Source: Ornatilinea sp.
Lineage (GTDB): Bacteria > Chloroflexota > Anaerolineae > Anaerolineales > Anaerolineaceae
Assembly (NCBI GenBank): GCA_018433975.1
Contig: JAHDQE010000017.1
Location: 35,368 to 99,367 of the forward strand
Reading direction: 5' to 3'
Length of the DNA: 64,000 nucleotides
The translations under genes and the position numbers were made by a program. Below are positions 24,317 through 31,750 of this stretch, piece after piece (the first letter of the stretch is position 1; each line of letters opens with the position of its first letter). Below the pieces are notes generated by a model. The model did not search any database and was not told where the DNA came from. It saw only the letters and a list, made by a program, of their open reading frames with translations.

Positions 24317-25390
24317 ATGCAATTTCCCGATACAAAGTCACACATCATTTTTCTGGCGATACTGGCTGGTATTCTATTTACTTTACTTTCAGGTTTCCTG
24401 GCGATTCGAATTGCCTGGAAAACCGGAATGATCGATATTCCGGGTTCGTCAGCTCATAAAAAACATCATAAACCTACACCCCTGGCCGGAGGAATTGCAT
24501 TGGTAATATCATTGGTTCCTCTGGTTTTTTTGTTCAAAACAGTTTGGGACAGACAAATTCTCATCATGCTTCTGGCGGCTGCGATTATTTTTGTTTTTGG
24601 TGTTTGGGACGACCTGAAAGGTTTGAATGCTCCTAAAAAACTAATTGGACAATTGTTAGCCTGTGTAGTTCTACTCATTGCAGGCATGGGGGTAAAAATT
24701 TTTAAACCCGGCTTATTTGGCCTGGATTATACAATCCTGGTCTGGTTCAATCGTGCAATTACTATATTTTGGATCATCGGAGTGACAAATGCATTCAATT
24801 TGGTAGATAGCATGGATGGGCTTGTTGTAGGATTAAGTGGGTGGGCGTTTGCATTTTTCATTCTGGCATCAGTTGAAGCTGGACAAATTAATCTTGCAAT
24901 TCAATCTGCTTTAATGGCAGGAATTTGTATGGCGTTATATTTGTATAACAGCCAGGATGCGCAGTTGTTTTTAGGGGATTCTGGTGCACAAACTCTGGGT
25001 TTTATTCTGGCTGTTATGGCGATTATCTATACACCAAGCAACAGACCCCAATTGTCTTCATGGTTTGTGCCGATCTTACTGGTAGGAGTTCCAATCTTTG
25101 ATACCAGCCTTGTATTCTTTTCCCGACTCAGGAGAAAAATACCCTTTTATAAGGCCAACCAGGATCATACTTATCATCGCCTGGTAGCTTTTGGATTCAG
25201 CCCAAATCATGCGGTTCTTATCATGCATGAGACGGCACTGATTCTTAATTGTCTTGCATTTGTTGCTTTATCTCTTGAACCTGTATACAGCAATATGATA
25301 TTTGCGCTTTGTATATGCTGTGGAATTGGCCTTCTGATATATTTAGAAAACAGGTTTGAGGTCCTCCAGAGGGAAAATCAATCCCCGTAA
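24317..25390 (+). CDS. Undecaprenyl-phosphate sugar-1-phosphate transferase (WecA/TagO/MraY family)
   Basis: This polytopic enzyme starts surface-polymer synthesis by moving a sugar phosphate, usually GlcNAc-1-P, from UDP-sugar to undecaprenyl phosphate. It has about ten membrane helices in 357 residues. Conserved cytoplasmic motifs are present: HKKHHKPTPLAGGIAL near 48, the magnesium site VWDDLKGLNAPKKL near 95, NAFNLVDSMDGL near 157, LFLGDSGAQTLGF near 215, and the histidine loop DHTYHRLVAFGFS near 278. These mark it as WecA/TagO-like rather than MraY. Its presence suggests the island makes a polymer on a lipid carrier, matching the Wzm/Wzt exporter. Confidence 0.92.
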   Translation: MQFPDTKSHIIFLAILAGILFTLLSGFLAIRIAWKTGMIDIPGSSAHKKHHKPTPLAGGIALVISLVPLVFLFKTVWDRQILIMLLAAAIIFVFGVWDDLKGLNAPKKLIGQLLACVVLLIAGMGVKIFKPGLFGLDYTILVWFNRAITIFWIIGVTNAFNLVDSMDGLVVGLSGWAFAFFILASVEAGQINLAIQSALMAGICMALYLYNSQDAQLFLGDSGAQTLGFILAVMAIIYTPSNRPQLSSWFVPILLVGVPIFDTSLVFFSRLRRKIPFYKANQDHTYHRLVAFGFSPNHAVLIMHETALILNCLAFVALSLEPVYSNMIFALCICCGIGLLIYLENRFEVLQRENQSP

Positions 25391-25409
25391 TACCCCAGGA
25401 AATCTCCGG

Positions 25410-28067
25410 ATGTCCCTTTCAAAGAAAACACAACTGAAGCTTCTACAAGTATTCCTCACACTAACAGTTTTTGAGGGTGTCCTTGTTTTAATTAACATCG
25501 CATCCATCGAACCAGACCCCAAAAATGCCTGGTTGTTTGGGTATTCGAAGTTGCGCATGCTGCAAATGGTTATCGTTCTGGCGGGTATTTTATTATTGGG
25601 TGTTTTTCTGTGGGCCACAATTTCTAAACCAGTTTTTCTCAAACCATACTATGACAGAATAATTGTTGATAACAAGTTTGTAAACCGGTCTTTATGGGTG
25701 ACCGGGGTAATTTTCTTTGCTGGGATTATTTTTTCATTTATCCCAGCTTACCGGTTTGAAGATTGGGCGGCACATTTTCAACGTTTACATCCAATAATAG
25801 TCTGGGTAATGCTTATCAGTGGGCAGTATCTGCTCTGGTTGCTGGCAATAACCAAGTTGCAAAATGATAAAAGTTGGAAAGAGAGGATACAAGAAAATCG
25901 GAGTCTATTGTTTGCAACAGGAGTCAGCCTGGTTTGTACTGTAATCATCTGGGTCGGAATCTACCTGACCAAAGTAGGCTTAAAAGGGGATTCACAAACC
26001 TGGAATCAGGCAGGTACACCTATTTTGGGACTGCAATTGTTGATTGCCTGGATGATCGCATTTCTCTTCTTTTTTGTAATAAGAAGTAAAAAGGATGCGC
26101 ATAGAGTAGATGTATTGGTATCTTTGCTGATCTTTTTACTTGCGATAATCATTTGGAAAAACACTCCATTTCCGGGTGATTATTTTACGTACGCACCCCA
26201 TCAACCAAATTACGAGTATTACCCCAATTCGGATGCGCGGAACTTTGATCTAAGCGCTCAATTTGCTTTGATTGGCCAGAAATACTCCAATGGAAAACTC
26301 ACCAGCCGTCCTCTGCTGACCTTTTTTCTAACAGCTATCTATGCAATATTCGGTAACGATTTAGACAATGTAATTTGGGCCCAGATGATTTTGGTTGCAC
26401 TCATACCGATAGTGCTCTACCATTTTGGAAAATTATATACCGCTCGTCCCGCGGGTCTGTTGGCGGCAATTTTGTATATTTTTGTTCAATCAAATGCTAT
26501 TCTTTCTTCAAGACAGGTACAGCGCACAAATGTTCGACTGATTATGACAGAATTGCCAGCTGCCTTGCTAATCATCTTTATCACCTGGTTGATATTCTGG
26601 TGGTGGCAACAGCCGGAGAAGCGTTGGGGGGCTATTGTCGGAGCGGGTGGTCTATTAGGATTATCGACTTTGGTGCGACAGAACACCTGGGCACTTCTTC
26701 CTGCTATCCTCTTTTTCATAACTGTTATTCTGTGGAAAAAATGGTCATACTTATGGAAATACGTGGTCTGGTTTATTCTTGGATTGTTTATGGCCGTTTC
26801 TCCATGGATGGCGCGATATGCACAGTTTTCCGGTAACCCGATTTATATTCTTGATGGATTTAAATACGTTGTGTGGAATCATCGATTATCAGAACTGGTT
26901 GAAACACCTCCAACATTAACATCATCCGCTGACCAAGATCCTTCGATGGATCCAGATAATACGTTAATAACACCCACAATTTCTGAAACTGCAGTATCAG
27001 GTCTGGACTCAACTGAAATAATAGAAAATGAGCAACCTGCTGCTGGTGGAACTACTCAGTACTTTGGAGGGGCCTGGAGATTAATAAGCACTGTTGGTAA
27101 CCATTTCGTGCACAATTATGTGGCAAGTGCTGTGGTATTCCCACCGGATTTTCAATTTCATGATTTGAAACACACCATATCTGCTCCGGATTCATATTGG
27201 CAAATGGGTTGGGCCGGGCAAATAGATTTTAAAAAGGCAATTTTACTTGTCATTAATCTTGTGATAGTTTCTTTTGGATTGGGAGCAGCCTGGAAAGCTC
27301 ACAAACTGGTTGGTTTGTTCCCTTTATGGATTTTCTTCAGTTACAATGCTGGGTCTGCAATCGCACGCACATCTGGAGGAAGATATCTTGTTCCAATTGA
27401 ATGGGTTTTGCCGCTTTATTTTGCCTTAGGGGTTTGGACCATTACTTCTTCAGGATTAAAGCTGTTCGGGGGCCGTCAAGCCGTTGTCCAAAAGTTGAAT
27501 AATGCACCAAATGAACCACTTTTCAGGCGTCATTGGCTTTATCCGGTCATGGTTGCTGCCGGAATACTTGTTTTTGCTGCTATCCTCACCACGGCAGACA
27601 GTTTTTTCCCTGAAAAATACCCGGATCTGAATTCCCAAGCTCTTCTGGAGCAAGCACTTGAAACACCCCAAATCCGAAATCTGGATGGTGTTGAAAGTTT
27701 TCTGGAATCTGAACAAGCGATAATTATGGAAGGAACATCACTATATCCTATTTTTCTGTACTATGGAGAAAAAGAAGACGCTTTGCCTTCAAGCATTCAG
27801 CAGGGGATTTATCCCCTATTCACTTCCACGATGATTGGGTCATATGGGAAGAGAACCATTGTTTTGCCCATCGATTCCGCCCCAAAAATCTCAAATGGAA
27901 GCGAGATCATTGTCCTGGGCTGTCTCAAGAAAAATTATGTTGATACGTATGCAATAATTGAGAAACAAGAGAATGATCAGGCAGCTGTTTATATTCGCCA
28001 ACCAGAGACTGAAATGAAATGTCCCTTACCAGAACCTGTATGTGATGAGAACCATCAATGCAAATAA
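25410..28067 (+). CDS. GT39-like membrane glycosyltransferase (ArnT/PMT superfamily)
   Basis: This large integral membrane protein of 885 residues has about 12 hydrophobic helices. A loop after the early helices reads YPNSDARNFDLSAQFA, with the acidic residue expected at the active site of lipid-carrier-dependent GT-C enzymes. The following helices (VIWAQMILVALIPIVLYHFG, then ARPAGLLAAILYIF) match the PMT_2/GT39 fold. An acidic, threonine-rich external loop lies around residues 510-560, and a soluble C-terminal part follows the last helix. It probably transfers a sugar from a polyprenyl phosphate outside the membrane. ATG 25410 is chosen over TTG 25356, which would overlap the previous gene by 35 bases without a ribosome-binding site. 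Confidence 0.8.
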   Translation: MSLSKKTQLKLLQVFLTLTVFEGVLVLINIASIEPDPKNAWLFGYSKLRMLQMVIVLAGILLLGVFLWATISKPVFLKPYYDRIIVDNKFVNRSLWVTGVIFFAGIIFSFIPAYRFEDWAAHFQRLHPIIVWVMLISGQYLLWLLAITKLQNDKSWKERIQENRSLLFATGVSLVCTVIIWVGIYLTKVGLKGDSQTWNQAGTPILGLQLLIAWMIAFLFFFVIRSKKDAHRVDVLVSLLIFLLAIIIWKNTPFPGDYFTYAPHQPNYEYYPNSDARNFDLSAQFALIGQKYSNGKLTSRPLLTFFLTAIYAIFGNDLDNVIWAQMILVALIPIVLYHFGKLYTARPAGLLAAILYIFVQSNAILSSRQVQRTNVRLIMTELPAALLIIFITWLIFWWWQQPEKRWGAIVGAGGLLGLSTLVRQNTWALLPAILFFITVILWKKWSYLWKYVVWFILGLFMAVSPWMARYAQFSGNPIYILDGFKYVVWNHRLSELVETPPTLTSSADQDPSMDPDNTLITPTISETAVSGLDSTEIIENEQPAAGGTTQYFGGAWRLISTVGNHFVHNYVASAVVFPPDFQFHDLKHTISAPDSYWQMGWAGQIDFKKAILLVINLVIVSFGLGAAWKAHKLVGLFPLWIFFSYNAGSAIARTSGGRYLVPIEWVLPLYFALGVWTITSSGLKLFGGRQAVVQKLNNAPNEPLFRRHWLYPVMVAAGILVFAAILTTADSFFPEKYPDLNSQALLEQALETPQIRNLDGVESFLESEQAIIMEGTSLYPIFLYYGEKEDALPSSIQQGIYPLFTSTMIGSYGKRTIVLPIDSAPKISNGSEIIVLGCLKKNYVDTYAIIEKQENDQAAVYIRQPETEMKCPLPEPVCDENHQCK

Positions 28068-28252
28068 TCAAGCAGGGATATAAGGGTTGGGAGCATATTA
28101 CCACAACACTTTCTGCCCTTACGCTTTAAAATGATCTCAATTCTTAATGATTTAATTAAATAATACAACCATCCTCCTTTTTGTTAAGGTTATTGTTTTA
28201 TGGGCAAGAAGAATGTAACTTAAATCGGAATTAAACCAGTATGGATTAACAG

Positions 28253-28304
28253 AAACAGGGTCTCCTCTACCTTTGATTGTCTGGAGGAAGCCCTGTTTTA
28301 GTTT
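28253..28304 (+). terminator. Intrinsic terminator at the right end of the polysaccharide island
   Basis: A long stem pairs AAACAGGG at 28253-28260 with CCCTGTTT at 28291-28298 and continues inward (TCTCCTCT against GGAGGAAG, one mismatch) to a loop of about 14 bases. A T-rich tail follows. It lies about 185 bases after the last island gene. The rest of the 28068-28620 gap has no intact gene; minus-strand protein-like runs (INVRPWRAIDAIAEAAEVSR) end in stops and look like decayed coding DNA. Confidence 0.8.
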
Positions 28305-28620
28305 TAATATAAACTTAGTTTCAAATTGTCCGGGAAACTTCGGCTGCTTCAGCGATTGCGTCAATAGCACGCCAGGGGCGGACATTAATTGTCTTTTTAA
28401 TACAGGATAATGTTTGTGAATTGTATCGTATTTAGCGTAGTGGTTTTCTGTTTGAAGCCTCAATCAATTTTCCATATCATTTTATGTAAAGCATTGGGAA
28501 AATGAGGAAAACCGGAGACTCTACGATATGATTTGACGCAGCCTGATATAAACGATACTGCACAATTGCGGAATCATTTCTCCTTTTCAATCATGTATAA
28601 TCGAATCAGGACAGGATTTA

Positions 28621-31329
28621 ATGATGAAAGATTTATTGGATACGAAATTGATGATACCCGTGGTGCGGGCCGATCTGGTCAATCGCATGCGCCTGTGGCA
28701 GCAGTTGGAAGCCTGCATGGACCAGAACTGCCGGCTTTTGTTGATTTCTGCTCCGGCTGGGTACGGGAAAACCACGCTGCTGGCGGCCTGGTTGAAGCAG
28801 GTGGATTGTCCTGTTAACTGGTTCACTCTTGAAGAGGGGGACAACGATCTTACACGTTTTCTGAATTACCTGGTTGCCTCTTTAAAACGGGTTCAAAGTG
28901 ATGTGGGTGAGACAGTGTTGTCCCTTTTACAATCGCCGCAAATATCTTCCCCGGCAGCAATTATGACGGTACTGCTCAATGACCTTGCATCCATTGAGCA
29001 TAAATTTTTACTGGTTCTGGATGATTATCATGCGGTATCCGCCGAACCGGTTCATGAAGCCATCCGTTTTTTGCTGGATCACCAACCGCCCAACATGAGG
29101 ATCGTAATTGCCAGCCGTGCTGACCCTCCGCTTCCCCTTGCCCGTCTGAGAGCACGCGGCCAGCTCGTAGAGCTGCGGGAGCGTGATCTGCGGTTTGCAC
29201 CGGATGAGGCGACTGAATTTTTAAATCGCGTAATGGGGCTGAAGTTAGCTCCTGAAATGGTTACCGCACTGCAATCCCGCACGGAGGGTTGGGCTGCCGG
29301 GCTGCAAATGGCCGCCGTATCGCTTAAAGGGCGTGAAGACGCGCAGGCTTTTATTCAAGGTTTTACGGGGAGTCACCGTTATGTGATGGATTATCTGATT
29401 GAAGAGGTCCTGCGGCTTCAATCCCAACCCATTCAGGAGTTTTTACTGCGAACATCGATCCTGGAACGGTTATCTGCTCCGTTGTGTGATTGTCTGATGG
29501 ACGATGGCGATGGGTTTTCTGAAAGCCAGACTATTCTTGAACAGCTTGAACAATTCAACCTTTTCCTGCACCCATTGGATGAGAATTGGGATTGGTTCCG
29601 GTATCATCGTTTATTCTCCGATCTTCTCCGGCAGCGATTGGCAAGGACGCATCCTGGATTGGATGTAGAGCTCCATGGCCGTGCCAGCCGCTGGTATGAA
29701 CAGCATGGTTGGCCTGCTGAAGCGATTGAGCATGCTTTTTCGGCACAGGATATGCAGCGTGCGCTGGATCTGGTGGACCGCAATGCGGAATCGGTGATGA
29801 AGCGCAGCGAAACCGGCACCATACTGACCTGGGGCAATCGCTTTCCCGATGATGTCATTCGAACCCGCCCGATGTTGTCCGTTTATCATGCTTATGTCAT
29901 GCTGTTGAACGGATATCCGCAAAAAGAGATTGAGCAACGCTTGCTGGCTGTTGAAGATGGAGGTTTATCCACACTGCGAACTTTACCACTGCGAGCATAC
30001 TTTGCGCTTTTCCAGGGGGATTATATTAATGGAGAACGAGATGCAATGGAGGCGCTTGAAAAACTGCCTGAGTCGGATGACTTTCTACGCGGACTGGCAA
30101 CTTTTGTGCTGGGAAACTCAATTATTGCCCGTGGAGATACGCAATCCGGAAAAGAAGTTCTGGAGCGAGTGGCCAGACTGGTGAAAACGGCAGATAATCC
30201 TTTTATGTCGGCAGCAGTTTTGATCACGCTGGCTGAAGTGTATTTCAAACAGGGACTTCTTCATGAAGCCCAGAGCCTGTATGAAAAAGCTCTAGCACGT
30301 TCGCTGGATTCGCAGGGCCGAAAATTACCCATTGCCGGAAAACCATTGGTCCGGTTGGGAGAGTTGATGCGTGAGTGGAATCAGTTTGACCAGGCTTTGA
30401 AATATCTGGAAGAAGGAGTCATTTTATCCGGAGCCTTTGGTCAGGTAGGCGTTATCAGCAGTGATGTCACGCTGGCACAAATTTATTGGGAAAAAGGGGA
30501 TTATTTCAGAGCACAAGAGGCATTGGATCATGCCAGAGAGCTGGCTCAGGTTTTTGATGTAACCATTATTGACGATTTGTTTGTGGAAATGTACCAGGCC
30601 TGGTTGTGGCTGGCACAGGGTAAACTGGACGCCGCAGAGCGTTGGCTACAGGATCGGGAATTGGATCGGGATGAAATTGATTACACTTTGATTGAAGATG
30701 ATGAACAACGCTTTATTCATCAAAGAATTCATAAGTATGAGATGATGGTTGCCTCCAGAGTGTTGATTCAATCTGGGCAGCCGGAGAAAGTCGTTCCCCG
30801 GTTAGGCTCCTTACTGATCGAACTGGAAAAGACCGATCGTGGAAAGCTTGTTTTGGAAGCTCGTATGCTGCAGGCTCTTGCACTGCAGGCCACAGGAGAG
30901 GAAGAACAGTCCCTTACCGTTCTGGGAAAGGCGTTGGAAGCTGCTTCAACTGAAGGATATATCCGTTTATTTGTCGATGAAGGGGCGGCCATGCGGCGCC
31001 TGCTAACAGCTTTACTTCCCCGTCTGAGTGATACGGTGCGGGAATATGCGGCAAGTTTACTCAGCATATTTGCCGGATTGGAGAGTTCAACAACTATGAC
31101 CGGTAAACTTCAACCACCCGGGTCTGAATCCCTGATTGAGCCGCTCAGCAGGCGGGAGATGGATATCCTCCAATTGCTGGAAAGCAGCCTTACCACAAAT
31201 GAGATCGCAGACAGGCTGATGGTATCCGTTCACACAGTGCGCTCACACGTTAAGAGCATTTATGCCAAGCTGGGGGTCCATGGACGGATTGCGGCGGTGA
31301 CCCATGCCAGGGAACTCAAAATTTTATAA
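28621..31329 (+). CDS. MalT-like LuxR-family transcriptional regulator (STAND ATPase)
   Basis: This 902-residue regulator has the full MalT layout. A P-loop ATPase at the N-terminus has SAPAGYGKTTLLAAWL near 43 and the Walker B-like FLLVLDDYHAV near 128. A winged-helix part and a long helical TPR-type superhelix (about 350-800) follow, and the protein ends with a LuxR helix-turn-helix (residues ~838-895: LSRREMDILQLL, then NEIADRLMVSVHTVRSHVKS). Such proteins bind a small inducer, oligomerise with ATP and activate promoters. The start is ATG 28621 or 28624 after AGGA. A terminator follows the gene, then a cluster of MalT-box-like elements precedes the next operon, so that operon is its likely target. 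Confidence 0.92.
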   Translation: MMKDLLDTKLMIPVVRADLVNRMRLWQQLEACMDQNCRLLLISAPAGYGKTTLLAAWLKQVDCPVNWFTLEEGDNDLTRFLNYLVASLKRVQSDVGETVLSLLQSPQISSPAAIMTVLLNDLASIEHKFLLVLDDYHAVSAEPVHEAIRFLLDHQPPNMRIVIASRADPPLPLARLRARGQLVELRERDLRFAPDEATEFLNRVMGLKLAPEMVTALQSRTEGWAAGLQMAAVSLKGREDAQAFIQGFTGSHRYVMDYLIEEVLRLQSQPIQEFLLRTSILERLSAPLCDCLMDDGDGFSESQTILEQLEQFNLFLHPLDENWDWFRYHRLFSDLLRQRLARTHPGLDVELHGRASRWYEQHGWPAEAIEHAFSAQDMQRALDLVDRNAESVMKRSETGTILTWGNRFPDDVIRTRPMLSVYHAYVMLLNGYPQKEIEQRLLAVEDGGLSTLRTLPLRAYFALFQGDYINGERDAMEALEKLPESDDFLRGLATFVLGNSIIARGDTQSGKEVLERVARLVKTADNPFMSAAVLITLAEVYFKQGLLHEAQSLYEKALARSLDSQGRKLPIAGKPLVRLGELMREWNQFDQALKYLEEGVILSGAFGQVGVISSDVTLAQIYWEKGDYFRAQEALDHARELAQVFDVTIIDDLFVEMYQAWLWLAQGKLDAAERWLQDRELDRDEIDYTLIEDDEQRFIHQRIHKYEMMVASRVLIQSGQPEKVVPRLGSLLIELEKTDRGKLVLEARMLQALALQATGEEEQSLTVLGKALEAASTEGYIRLFVDEGAAMRRLLTALLPRLSDTVREYAASLLSIFAGLESSTTMTGKLQPPGSESLIEPLSRREMDILQLLESSLTTNEIADRLMVSVHTVRSHVKSIYAKLGVHGRIAAVTHARELKIL

Positions 31330-31340
31330 CGAGAGTACTT

Positions 31341-31367
31341 ATCCCCTATGTGAACAGGGGATTTTTT
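31341..31367 (+). terminator. Intrinsic terminator after the MalT-like regulator
   Basis: ATCCCCT at 31341-31347 pairs with AGGGGAT at 31356-31362 around an eight-base loop and is followed by a run of six T. The stop codon of the regulator lies 12 bases upstream. The arms also contain the GGGGAT word seen again downstream, so the site may serve as both terminator and protein-binding element. Confidence 0.85.
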
Positions 31368-31380
31368 ATCGATTTTGCCA

Positions 31381-31414
31381 AAATCCCCTACTTTGGGGAT
31401 GAAATCCCCCACTT
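31381..31414. promoter_or_regulatory. MalT-box-like operator: two direct repeats 21 bp apart plus one inverted element
   Basis: AAATCCCCTACTT (31381-31393) recurs as AAATCCCCCACTT (31402-31414), 12 of 13 bases identical and exactly 21 bases apart, two turns of the helix. Between them GGGGATGA (31395-31402) gives the same word on the other strand. E. coli MalT binds GGGGA(T/G)GAGG-type boxes, so the word fits a MalT-family regulator. The site lies 63 bases before the next gene. Binding by the upstream regulator is inferred. Confidence 0.65.
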
Positions 31415-31476
31415 CATTCAGGTATTCTGAAAACACATGACGGATAGGAATTTGTTTTAGAGGAGAAGCGTTCTAA

Positions 31477-31722
31477 ATGGCTGTCGCAGGCGTGTCTCAA
31501 GAGGTCTATTATGAGATTCAAATAGAGGGTGCACTTGATTCGGATTGGTCGGATACCTTCAGCGGCATGGTTATTTATGCCAGAAGCGAAACAAGCCCCA
31601 TACTGACCACGCTTCGCGGCCCAGTTTTGGATCAGGCGCAGCTTCGTGGTATTTTGAATAAAATGTGGGACCTGAACTTGAAGCTTGTTTATCTGAAACG
31701 AATTCCTCAAAATATTCGGTAA
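31477..31722 (+). CDS. Small conserved-type hypothetical protein (81 aa)
   Basis: The protein is 81 residues with no signal peptide or membrane helix. It has a beta-rich first half (YYEIQIEGALDSDWSDTFSG, VIYARSETSPILTTLRGP) and a helix VLDQAQLRGILNKMWDLNLK near the end. The pattern of an ExxxExxLxxxWSDxF strand followed by LxGPxxDQAxLxGxLxxxxDL resembles small proteins I have seen next to MalT-like regulators in Chloroflexi and Actinobacteria, but I know no function. AGGAG lies 12 bases before the ATG. It heads an operon with the PEP-utilising enzyme, only 28 bases upstream of it. An accessory or sensing role for that enzyme or the regulator is possible but unproven. Confidence 0.75.
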   Translation: MAVAGVSQEVYYEIQIEGALDSDWSDTFSGMVIYARSETSPILTTLRGPVLDQAQLRGILNKMWDLNLKLVYLKRIPQNIR

Positions 31723-31750
31723 GGGTATTTACTCTGGTTTGGAGGTCAAT

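Noticed and set aside
28320..28450. Minus-strand protein-like run INVRPWRAIDAIAEAAEVSR
   Set aside because: Closed by stops on both sides; it may be the tail of a decayed gene, but I cannot name the family.
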